Assembly (NCBI RefSeq): GCF_002176815.1
Contig: NZ_CP021648.1
Coordinates: 1,620,001-1,684,000, forward strand
Length of the DNA: 64,000 bases
Direction: 5' to 3'
Origin: Acidovorax sp. T1
GTDB taxonomy: Bacteria > Pseudomonadota > Gammaproteobacteria > Burkholderiales > Burkholderiaceae_C
The notes below the pieces were generated by a model. The model did not search any database, was not told the DNA's origin, and saw nothing but the letters and a program-made list of their open reading frames with translations. Made by a program: the position numbers and the translations under genes. Shown in pieces: positions 10,201-18,800 of the stretch (positions are counted from its first letter, which is position 1; each line of letters opens with the position of its first letter).

Positions 10201-10959
10201 GCTCAGGCCATCGTCCAGCGACACGAACGACTCGCCGCTGCCCGCCAGCGTGCGGTAGGCCGAGAAGAACTGCGTGATCAGGTCGCCCACCAGCCGCGAG
10301 CGCTCTTCGCCGTTGGGTGGCTCCAGCATGGCGGCTTCAAAGCTGACCGCGTCCCAGCCGCTGTCGAACTCGCCCCAACCGCCACCACCACCGCCGCCGC
10401 CACCTCCACCACCGGTAGCCCCTTCGTTCAGCTTGGTGAAGAAGGGCCCGTCACCGATCTGCGCGCGCAGGTCGCGGGCATCCTTGAACAGGCCTTCTGC
10501 GAGGTAGAAGCCGGGTACCGGCGCGTCGGGGTGCTTCTTGCGCACGAAGTCGGCGTATTGGCCGAGGATGGCCGACTCCATGTCGCGCGCGCCAATCATG
10601 TGGTACGGCACCAGCAGGAACTTGCGCCCGTCGGTCCAGCTGTGGCGCGCCACCACGTCGGCCAGTTCTGGCGTGGCGCGGGCCTGCGTATTGCCGGCCA
10701 GCAGAAGGTTCAGCACCGCCATGAAGTGGCTCTTGCCTGATCCGAAACTGCCGTGCAGGTAGGCCGCCTTGCTGCCGCCGGTCTGCACCGCCTGCTGGAT
10801 GAAGCCCATGGCGTTGCTGAAGGCATCCACCAACTGCGGTGTGACGACATAGTCGCGCAGCGTCTGCTCGGGCTCGGTGACGCCCTTGGACAGTTGAAGG
10901 ACGAAGTCGCCCTGGTGCACCCGCTCAGGGATGGAGATGAGGTCTTTCAGCAGCGGCAT
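7243..10959 (-). CDS. pglY: BREX-2 ATPase PglY
   Basis: A 1238-residue ATPase. Walker A GSFGSGKS is at 70-77, with a Walker B-like ILFLDELVLWL about 200 residues later. The size, the N-terminal P-loop and the position upstream of pglZ identify PglY, the type 2 counterpart of BrxC. Residues 183-194 are twelve consecutive glycines, probably a flexible linker. A second proline/alanine-rich linker precedes the last 60 residues. The stop overlaps the pglZ start. Confidence 0.9.
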   Translation of the reverse strand: MPLLKDLISIPERVHQGDFVLQLSKGVTEPEQTLRDYVVTPQLVDAFSNAMGFIQQAVQTGGSKAAYLHGSFGSGKSHFMAVLNLLLAGNTQARATPELADVVARHSWTDGRKFLLVPYHMIGARDMESAILGQYADFVRKKHPDAPVPGFYLAEGLFKDARDLRAQIGDGPFFTKLNEGATGGGGGGGGGGGGWGEFDSGWDAVSFEAAMLEPPNGEERSRLVGDLITQFFSAYRTLAGSGESFVSLDDGLSIMSRHAKALGYDAVILFLDELVLWLASHAADVNFVSREGTKLVKLVEATNADRPIPLVSFVARQRDLRDLVGENLAGSVQVQFSDVLKHWEARFHRITLEDRNLPAIAERRVLRPIDEAARQTLQGTFDDVMKMRKDVLDTLLTTTADRDMFRKVYPFTPALVQTLIAVSAALQRERTALKLMLQLLVDRRADLELGQLIPVGDLYDAIAEGDEPFSEGMRLHFENAKRLYNQRLLPMLERQHSVTWEAIKLGQADATAAKNLRNDARLLKTLLLGALVPEVESLKGLTAQRLAALNHGTFRSPIPGREAQDVLRKCRDWASEIGEIKITEDQNPIISIQVTGVDIEPILRAAEANDNAGNRRKRIREALFKELEIPDTGGLFTTYEFNWRGTRREVELLYENVREMTDDRLRGRSGAWTVVLDFPFDDANFGPADDLARLAEYRGGDTKTLVWLPSFLSNKALADLGRLVVLDYILQGERFDNYAAHLSFVDRVQAKALARNQLDQLRIKLRSQLEVAYGISTEPRDAVSNPLTADQQFKSLDPTLSPRPPVGAEFKSAFESLLGQLFAHQYPAHPEFDTEIKPSVIKKVWPEVQKAIEAPGQRGLVQDTSTRKLVRAVVNPCQLGQMGETHLLIEPHWQSRFSQSHARDGGGAITVAKLRQWIDTPAPMGLPIELQNLIILAFAASTNRRFTMRGGPYEPTIDSLPDELELKEQALPNTADWETALMRASSLFGLTLGQTLNAANVGKLVDEVRQKAADKREAVARLVSQVRDRSARYAPGVTGARQQSAESAQALLASLAQAAEGDVVTTLANASLQTSEAAVSRSLGQAQVCADALGSGNWQLFDVVRDLVDHRRDAALLIMSRLTEALTSDEHVVALKPRLEELARDAMRLLAAAAPAPVTPPPAAPTPPGAGPAPAPPPVVMPPAPPANGPEVADEKQQLHLSGAAAVTALDELKTLVTSERDLELTLSWRVQRKGTKL
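10378..10413 (-). repeat. GGN codon tract encoding 12 glycines in pglY
   Basis: Twelve consecutive GGT/GGA/GGC codons lie in the pglY frame. Because the third bases are mixed, simple slippage is less likely than with a pure repeat, but length variation between relatives would be easy to see. Confidence 0.9.
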
Positions 10960-10990
10960 GCGTGGGCTCCCAGGGCGATATTTGCTTTGG

Positions 10991-12229
10991 TCACGGCTTT
11001 GGATTCCGGGTCAACAGTTCAAAGAAGGAGGCAGGAATACCTTCGTCCTTCACGATGCCGTCCGAGGCTGGCCTGAACAGGGCCTGCAGGATCAACTGCC
11101 GATCCTCGGCGCTCGACAGGCGGTCGCCTTCAAGCAATGACAAGTAGGTCTTGACCATCACCACCCGTTCAGCGGCGTCGGCCATCAGGTGCATGTTGCT
11201 CAAGAACATGCGAACCACCAGGCGCACGCCCCACACAGCAAACAAGCCGATCAGCACCAAGACTGCGATCCGCCAGGATTCCGGTGCGCTGCCCTTGGGC
11301 GTTGCCACAAGCAGATCGTGTATCTGCCATCCCAGGCCAAGCGCAGCGCCAGCGATACCGGCGAAGGACAGGCCGCCGGTGATCCATGTCAGCCGGGTGT
11401 GGCCAGCGCGCTTGGTCTCCCAATACTCGGCGGGCGCCTTGAGCCCCATCTCCTCGCGGTAGAGCTTGCGCAGCGCCTCCATGCCCGATTTGTGTTCGTT
11501 CAACAGCGCCTCAAAGGCCTTGGCGCGCTCATCTTGCGCATCGGTGAACTGTGTCGATTGAGCGGTCGACGTGGCCTGCACACCATCGGCCAGTTGGGCG
11601 TAACTGCGGTGAAGCGCGTCGTACTTCTCGGTCTTGTCGGCGACGAGTTCCTCCGCCTTCACACGAAGCTGCTCGAAGGACTGTTCGGCGGCTTGCTTCT
11701 TGCCCTTTGCGGCCGACGGTGCGGGCTGGAACCGGTCCACCAGGCCATCAACCAGACCGCGCCATGCGTTCAGGTCATTGGGCTGGAATTGATGTCCCTG
11801 ATCTGGCGGAACATGGACAGCGAGCAAGAAGCTCGCTGCTTGGTCTCCGACATCCTGCCGGTAGGCGTCGATGCGTTTGGCCAGTGGTGTTGAGCTGTGG
11901 GGCAGCTTGCGCCTGACCAATGCTTCCTGGATTTGGGTCTTGCTGCTTTCCAGGCTGTTCTGGGCCTGCTGCGGATTCGACGCCACGTACTGCTGTGACT
12001 GGTTGGCGTTGTTCAGCGCGTGGTTGAACTGATCGAACGCTTGGCGGAAGCCCTGTTCATGATTGCCATAGTTGCGCTGGTTAGCCCACGACCAGAACTG
12101 CTGCTCCTTCTGGATCCACTGGGTGAGCTCCAGCACATTCGTCGGCGCAAGACGACCGCCGTTGTGGCCCAGATCGAGCGTGAACAACGGTTCGGGGTTC
12201 GGCAAGGGCAGCGAAGCGGAATCAGACAT
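10991..12229 (-). CDS. DUF6161-type membrane protein in the BREX operon
   Basis: 412 residues. An N-terminal soluble part includes a probable coiled coil around 175-260. Two membrane helices follow at about 280-302 and 319-341, then a short conserved C-terminal tail containing MHLMADAAERVVMV. The C-terminal part matches my memory of the DUF6161 family, which has no assigned function. It sits inside the BREX operon between pglX and pglY with gaps of 21 and 31 nt, so it is almost certainly co-transcribed. It is not a canonical BREX component; a membrane-anchored accessory or sensor role is only an inference. Confidence 0.75.
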   Translation of the reverse strand: MSDSASLPLPNPEPLFTLDLGHNGGRLAPTNVLELTQWIQKEQQFWSWANQRNYGNHEQGFRQAFDQFNHALNNANQSQQYVASNPQQAQNSLESSKTQIQEALVRRKLPHSSTPLAKRIDAYRQDVGDQAASFLLAVHVPPDQGHQFQPNDLNAWRGLVDGLVDRFQPAPSAAKGKKQAAEQSFEQLRVKAEELVADKTEKYDALHRSYAQLADGVQATSTAQSTQFTDAQDERAKAFEALLNEHKSGMEALRKLYREEMGLKAPAEYWETKRAGHTRLTWITGGLSFAGIAGAALGLGWQIHDLLVATPKGSAPESWRIAVLVLIGLFAVWGVRLVVRMFLSNMHLMADAAERVVMVKTYLSLLEGDRLSSAEDRQLILQALFRPASDGIVKDEGIPASFFELLTRNPKP

Positions 12230-12250
12230 GTGCGGAGTCTCTTTGCGCGC

Positions 12251-15200
12251 TCAGGTGGCCCGGCGGCGGCCGCGTCGTACCGGGCCGGCAGCCGGCTTCC
12301 AAGCTCGCAGGTCGTCCAGCGTGAAGCCATGCGAGCGCGCTTCTTCGGACACGAAGCCCTTGTAGTACGCGCCCATGCGCTCGCCGTAGACCGGGTCCAC
12401 CTCGTTGTGCCATTGCTCCAGCCAGGGCACCAGTTCCAGCAGGCCCGCCAGCAGGGGTTGCAGGCGCGCTGCCTCCCAGCCTTCGCTTTCCTTCATTTCA
12501 AGGTAGTAGGCGGCCAGTGCGGTGGCCTGCTGCAGATGGTCCCAGCCGGCCCATGCGATGGGCAGGCTGCCATCGGCGCCGCGTTCGCAACCGGGGTAGC
12601 TGACCCAACGTTCCTTGGGTACGTCCAGCCCGCCACGCAGATCCCAGAACGTGACCTTGAGAAAGTCTTCCTTCTTGTACTTGGGCGGGACGGGAATGCT
12701 GCCGACGCTCTCGCCCTTGTCTTCGCGCCGCTGCAGTGCCCAGGTGTCTTCCCATTGCGCGCGCTTGCGAAGGCCCGTGTCGGAGTAGCGCAGGGCAGGC
12801 AGAAAGGGAACGGACTCTGCCGTGACCAAGCCAGCCACCAGTTGTGCCACGTCGAAGTCAGCGTGGCCCGCATACAGCGCGGCGATCTGCATGAACTCGG
12901 CGTCGCGCTGGACCGTGTCAGCCAGCCGGCTGGTGGTGTTGATCTGCGGCGGTTGATCGGTGCTGGCAACCCAGAGCGCCTTCGACTCCAGGCGGGCCAG
13001 CAGCCAGTCACGCAGCGCTGCCTGTTCCAGGTCTGCCCACTTGGGTGAATTCCAACGCCGCTTGTAGAGCGGCTGCTCCAAGAGCCGCAGCGTGGGGTCG
13101 CGTTCGATCAGTTCAATTCGACGCTGCACGACGCGTCGATAGGTTTCTGGCCAGCGTGCCGGAATCTCGGCGGTGGGTGTCGACCCGTGGCGGTCGAACC
13201 AGTTGGTGGTTTCCTTGCCGGCAGCAACTCGACGGGCCAGCACAATCTCGAAGGCCCGCTCACCGAGCTCCACTTCAACTGGGGTGCTGTGCTCCACCTC
13301 TTCGACGGAGACGCCAGCAGGTAGGAGCTCGTACAGACGGTAGCAGTGCCAATCCAGCTCCTCCTGCTCGCCAATCATGTGCTGCCGAACTTGTGCGGCG
13401 CGCGCGTGAGCCGCATCCAGGCTGGCGCGGGTGGGCGCTGGGCTTGAGGCCAGCAAGGCGGCGGGCTGAAGCGTGCTGAGCTGCTGGACCAGCGCGTCCA
13501 TTCGGCAGGCACTGTCCAACGGCCGGCCCTTGCTCAAAGGGAACTCGGCGACGTTGGTGGCGTTGAAGGCGAAACGCTCTTCCCACATCTGGCCCTGGCC
13601 GTCTTTCGGAAAGCAAACCTGCTTCAGCCAAAAACACGCCACCGAAGAGTTCAGCAGACCGATAAGGCCGAGATGCTCTTCTTCGCTCTTGCCTGCGCTC
13701 AGCTTTATCACGGGAGCGGTGCGATTGAATACTCGACCGCGCGGGGCAAGAGAAAAATGGTTATGAGTAGTAATTTCGCCGTAGGCGATCAGTAGTTCTG
13801 CGCGGGCACGGTCGCGCGGAAATTGGTGATAGTCCCACCATGGTCGTCCAGCTTCTCTATAGGTTTGGCCACCGAAAACAGAACGGCTCCAAAGGGTAGT
13901 GCGATAGTTCCAAAGCCATTGAAGAGGTGGTTGGTACTCGACGCTCTTCCACTGTTCGATCTGTTCGTCGTAAGGGAAAAATATTCCTTCATTGGCGATA
14001 GATTCCCAATCGCGAACGCCGTCACCGCGAACGCAAGTCCGGGAAAACTGTTTGCCTTGGACACGCTCAAAGAAGCTGCTCGGTTGAACAAATATGTCAT
14101 CCGCATGAGTGTCTTGAAAGAATCCCATTGCCTCCGTCTTGGCATTCAAGCGCGAAATGGAGCCCAGCTCAATCGCCTCCTTCAATTCAGCAGCTCCTCC
14201 CCCTCCAATACTCCAAGGATGCTTGCCGAAGACAGACCTCGCTATATCGGCAACACTGACAAATTCGCTGTTTGCATCAGGGTGGTCGACGTTCCCTGTG
14301 ATTGCGGACCAAACTGGCCCATGTGCAGGATCAGCTGGTATTCCTGAGTCCGCCTTTTTGCCCATCACTGTCCGCACGACGGCATCTACCGGACTTCGGT
14401 GCCGACCGAAGAGGATTACTGTCGCAGTGCCGTCTCTGTTGTGACCAGGTATCCACGCGCCCGAACTGTCAATGACATGTGATAAGTCAAGTCGCGGGAG
14501 TACCTCCTCGACTAGTTTGCTGCCGAACTCACGCTTCATAAATGAATTCGTGGTGATTAGCCCGACGAAGCCTGCGAAGGAACCTTTTCGTCCCGTGAGC
14601 GCGAGTTCAAAAAACCGTTCGGTAAACGGGCAGCCCAGGGAGTATTGGCGGTGGCAACTTATGTATCGATTCCTATATGCGGCATTGAGCGTTGCGTCTT
14701 TGACGACGATGTACGGAGGATTGCCTACAACCGCGTGGTACTGGCGACCGAGGATGCGCTGAACGTCAGCCAAATCTTCGCTTGCATACGCATGCGCCAA
14801 ACCTGTTCCGGCGTAATGCTCAGCACCCTCGAACATACCCTCCGTGGCTGTCAGACCGAAGCGCTTGCCGTGCAGCAGGCTGTCGCCGATGGCCACATGG
14901 ATGTGGAAGTCCGGTGCTTCGCTCAGCTTGTGCACGTCGCTGGCCAGCAGCGCCGCCACCAGCAGCCGGAAGCGCGAAATCGCTACCGCAAACGGGTTCA
15001 AGTCCACACCCGCCACGGCGTCCAGCGCCTTCTGGGCGATGTCGCGTCGGTTGCGAGAAGGCTCGGCGCGCTGCCATTCGTCCACGAAGCGGTGGAACGC
15101 GCCCAACAAGAAGTGGCCTGAACCGCAGGTGGGGTCGATCAGGCTCGCCGTGCGGTAGCCGAACTCGCGGATGGCGGGCGTCAGCGTGCGGTCGAGGATG

Positions 15201-15838
15201 AATTCTTCGACGAACTCGGGCGTCTGCAGCAGCGCATAGCGCTTGCGGGTGGCTTCGCTCAGGTCCTGGTACAGGTCGCCCAGGAAACGGGTGTTCCAGG
15301 TCGGGTCGGTGAAGTCGTGCGCCAGCGCGCCGGTGTTCGGGTCCACCTGCTGCCAGAACTGGCGCACGGCCATGGCCGCATCACCGCTGATGCCGAGCCG
15401 GAACACGGGGTTGTGGCCCTCGTCGAAGAAGGTGTGCAGCCCCGGCAGCGTGCCGGCCTCTCGAAACGAAGCCAGCAGGTATTCACGGTCGCTGTGCAGC
15501 GGGTTGGCACGGAAGTAGGCCTCGTGGCGATCGCGCGCCAGGGCCAGGTTGCCCGATTCAGGCGTGCCGCCCAGCCAGGGGCGGTCAACCAGCTTGTTGT
15601 CTTCGATGAAGCGCAGGAACACGCAGGACAGCAGCCAATGCACGCCGGCCTGGGTGATGACCTGGTCGACCCAGGTCTCGAAGGTCTCGGCTGTGCGGTC
15701 GGCGTCGCGTGCGGCCTGCCACTCGGCTTGCAGGCTGGTCTTGAGCTCAGTGACTTCGTCGATGCGACGCAGCAAGTCTTCTTCCAGGCGCTTGAGCAGC
15801 CGGGTGAGATCCGCAAGGAGTTGGGGGGCTTTGATCAC
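12251..15838 (-). CDS. pglX: BREX-2 adenine-specific DNA methyltransferase PglX
   Basis: About 1195 residues. The SAM-binding motif DPTCGSGHFLL is at about 235-245 and the amino-methylase motif NPPY at 373-376, so this is an N6-adenine methylase of the PglX family that marks host DNA in BREX. The frame is open further upstream inside pglW, but the GTG at 15838 is the convincing start: it overlaps the pglW stop as GTGA and gives the N-terminus (V)IKAPQLLADL. The C-terminal half is the long specificity/accessory region seen in PglX. Confidence 0.92.
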   Translation of the reverse strand: MIKAPQLLADLTRLLKRLEEDLLRRIDEVTELKTSLQAEWQAARDADRTAETFETWVDQVITQAGVHWLLSCVFLRFIEDNKLVDRPWLGGTPESGNLALARDRHEAYFRANPLHSDREYLLASFREAGTLPGLHTFFDEGHNPVFRLGISGDAAMAVRQFWQQVDPNTGALAHDFTDPTWNTRFLGDLYQDLSEATRKRYALLQTPEFVEEFILDRTLTPAIREFGYRTASLIDPTCGSGHFLLGAFHRFVDEWQRAEPSRNRRDIAQKALDAVAGVDLNPFAVAISRFRLLVAALLASDVHKLSEAPDFHIHVAIGDSLLHGKRFGLTATEGMFEGAEHYAGTGLAHAYASEDLADVQRILGRQYHAVVGNPPYIVVKDATLNAAYRNRYISCHRQYSLGCPFTERFFELALTGRKGSFAGFVGLITTNSFMKREFGSKLVEEVLPRLDLSHVIDSSGAWIPGHNRDGTATVILFGRHRSPVDAVVRTVMGKKADSGIPADPAHGPVWSAITGNVDHPDANSEFVSVADIARSVFGKHPWSIGGGGAAELKEAIELGSISRLNAKTEAMGFFQDTHADDIFVQPSSFFERVQGKQFSRTCVRGDGVRDWESIANEGIFFPYDEQIEQWKSVEYQPPLQWLWNYRTTLWSRSVFGGQTYREAGRPWWDYHQFPRDRARAELLIAYGEITTHNHFSLAPRGRVFNRTAPVIKLSAGKSEEEHLGLIGLLNSSVACFWLKQVCFPKDGQGQMWEERFAFNATNVAEFPLSKGRPLDSACRMDALVQQLSTLQPAALLASSPAPTRASLDAAHARAAQVRQHMIGEQEELDWHCYRLYELLPAGVSVEEVEHSTPVEVELGERAFEIVLARRVAAGKETTNWFDRHGSTPTAEIPARWPETYRRVVQRRIELIERDPTLRLLEQPLYKRRWNSPKWADLEQAALRDWLLARLESKALWVASTDQPPQINTTSRLADTVQRDAEFMQIAALYAGHADFDVAQLVAGLVTAESVPFLPALRYSDTGLRKRAQWEDTWALQRREDKGESVGSIPVPPKYKKEDFLKVTFWDLRGGLDVPKERWVSYPGCERGADGSLPIAWAGWDHLQQATALAAYYLEMKESEGWEAARLQPLLAGLLELVPWLEQWHNEVDPVYGERMGAYYKGFVSEEARSHGFTLDDLRAWKPAAGPVRRGRRRAT

Positions 15839-18800
15839 GTGGTGGCTCTTCCTGCGGTCGCGGTCTTTGCGCGGTGCTTGTTTTCGATCCAGGCCTGCGG
15901 CAAAGCCAGGGCACGGGTGTTGTGGATGTTGTTCACCATCGGCACGGCCACGCCGTCGATGACCGGCAAGCCTTGGTGGCTGGTAGGCAGCAGCACCCAC
16001 ACGCTGGGGGTGTGGCCGGGGCGGCCGGCGTTCTCTTCCAACTCTGTGATCAGCCCCATCAGGTCGTACCTGGCCAGCAGGCCGACGCTGACCAGCAACA
16101 CAGGCGCAGGGCTGTTGAGCAGCGCAGACCGAAGCGCTGGCAAGGTGCGTTGAACCAGGCGCTGCAGGTTGATCCAGTGGCGGCTGCCGCGGTCAGCGGC
16201 GTCGGCTTGAAGCACGACGTTCCAATCGACACCGGCCGTCTTGGCCTGGTCGCGCAGGGCGGCCAGCAGCAGCGCGTCGAAGTTGACCCGCTGAAGCGGA
16301 GCAGGCAGCACGCCCGGCGTGCCGAAGCGGTGGAGCAGCTCGGCCTCGGCATGGCGGGCGATGCGCGGGTGGACGGTGAGCACGAGCATGCCGCCTTGCT
16401 GCAGACCGCGCACCAGGCGGTCTTCCACTGCGGCGGCCTGGACCACATCGTTGTCGCCCGATGCATGCGCCGTGAGCAGCGTGGCGTGGCGCGAGAACTG
16501 CGTAGTGGTTCCGGCGGTTTGCGCCCGCCCCAGCGTGGCCAGGCGGAAGGCGCCACGGCCATCGGCCGCTGTGGCGTCCCAGGCCAGCGGTGCGCCAGAC
16601 TCTTCGAGCAGGCGATCGAGCTCGGGGCGCTGGGGCAGGCCTGCCGCTTCGGGGTAGCGACCTTGCACACGCCCCTGAATGTCTGCCACGGTCAGCTCAG
16701 GCGCACCCACCAAGGCACCCAGTGACTGCTTGAGGGCTTGCAGCGGCGCCATGCCGCGTGGGTAGATTTCTTGTCTGCTCGACACTGCCGCTTTGCGCGA
16801 CGCCGAGGCGGCCAGGCGCAGCAACCGCGTGGGTGTGAGCGGGCCGATTGGCAGGGCGCCGGCAGCCAGCGTTGCGGTTGACGACTGAGGCAGTGGCACG
16901 CCTTCCAGCGTTTCAAGCACGCGCGAAGGCGGCAGCAGCGGGTCGGCCAACGCGCAGGCATCGGCCGCGGCGCCCAGCTGGCGCGCGTAGTCGGCCCAGG
17001 CCGACGCGCTGGCGATCAGCATCGAGGGCTGATGGTCAAAGGCCTCGAAGCGGGGCTGGTCAAGGTGGGCTTCGGCTTCCACGGCAGCCCGCAACACCGC
17101 GGTGGCCTGGCGCAGGCGCTCGACGTCGTCTTGCGCTGCACAGCCGCGCAGGGCCAGCAAGGCCATGGCGCCTTCCGCAGCGCTCATCACCTGCCCTTGG
17201 CTGCGCAGCAGTGAATCGATCTGCTGGCGCAGTTCGGTGAAGGCGGGGTTCTTCAGCCAGCGCTCGCGGGCCTTGATCAGGGCGGCGGTGAGGGTGGTGC
17301 GGTCCACTTCGCCGGCCTGCGCGGAATCACCCAGGCTGGGCCACACACCGGCCTTCACGGCGTCGTCCAGCCCCAGGTAGTGGGCGAGTGCGGCTTCTTC
17401 CGGGCGGTCGTCGCCGGCCGGGCGGCGCGGCAGCAATTGCGCGGCCAGCTCGTTGATGCTGACGGCGCCGTCGGCATCTTCGTCGTCGTGCGCCGCAGCG
17501 CGGCCCTGGGTCAGGTCCGGACGGCGGCGTGCCAGATCCTTCGCCGTGAGTCGGATCTCCTTGCGAATCTTGTCACCCACACCGCGCAGGTAGCGAAAGC
17601 GGATGCGATCCACCGCGAGCAGTTCACGCGCGTTGTGGATGCCCATGCGTTCCAGGACGTCTTGAGCCTCCAGGCTGTAGCCCAGCTCAGCCATGGTGGT
17701 GAGCGGGGTTGCAGTCAGCGCGATCGCGCCGAAGCCACTGTCTGCAGTGCTGTCACCCGCTTGGCCGGGATGGACGGTTTGCCTGGCCGTGAAGATGGCG
17801 CGCCAGGCGCGCAGCATTTCCTCGGCGTTGTCGAAGCGTTCCTTGTAGTCGCGCCTGAGCGCCTTGGCGAAGAAGGTCGTGAAGCCCTCGCGCGTGACGG
17901 GGTCGAAGACATCGCTCTCGATGCTGGCTTCGACGTCGAGCATGGCCGGCGAGGTGTTTCCGTCTCCCCAGACGGGGGGCTGGCCCACCGCCATCTCGTA
18001 CAGGGTGACGGCGAGCGCAAACCGCTCGGCATACAGATCCCAGCGCGGCGGCCGGCGCATCGACAGAAAGGGGTCGAGGTAGGGGTGCGTGCCGGCCGTG
18101 ATGTTGTCGGCCGGCGTGCGGCACAGCGAGAAGTCGAACAGCACAAGCTGCAGCTTGCCGGTGCGGTTTTCGGCGATGCCAATGTTCTCGGGCTTGATGT
18201 CGCGGTGGGCGACACCCTCCGACTCGAGGTGGTTCACAGCCTCCATCAGCTCTTCACCGAAGCGCTGCAGCATGTCGAGCGACAGCCGGCCTTCGTCTTT
18301 GATCTTCTCGGCCAATGTCCTTGCGCCAGCGCTCTTGAGTAGCAGGGCAGTGCGGCCCGCGACGGTGAGCGTTTCGCGGTGGGCGACGATGTTCTGGTGG
18401 TGCAGCCGGGCGAGCACTTCGCCTTCGGCAACCAGGCGGTCGTTGTGCGCGATGTCGCAGGCCACCTTGAGGATGTGCTCTTCTTCGCTGCCGTCCCTGC
18501 GCACCAGCAGGGCGTCGCTCGACGAGCCGCGCCCCACGCGCTTGACGACGGTGAATCCGCCCTCCAGCCGGTCGCCGGTACTGGCGATGCTGGGGTCGAC
18601 GGTGGCTTCCGGATCGGGGGTGGTCAGTTCATCTTCAACCCGGTCCAGGTCGTCGAGGAAGCCCTGGATTGAGTCGTAGCGCGCCAGCAGGTCGGGGTAG
18701 GTGGCGAACTGGATCAACTCCTGCTGCCGCGCGCCGCAACCGTCCATGGTGTCAGACAGGCGCAGACCTTGGCCGACCCGCAGCTTCTCAGCCAGATCCA

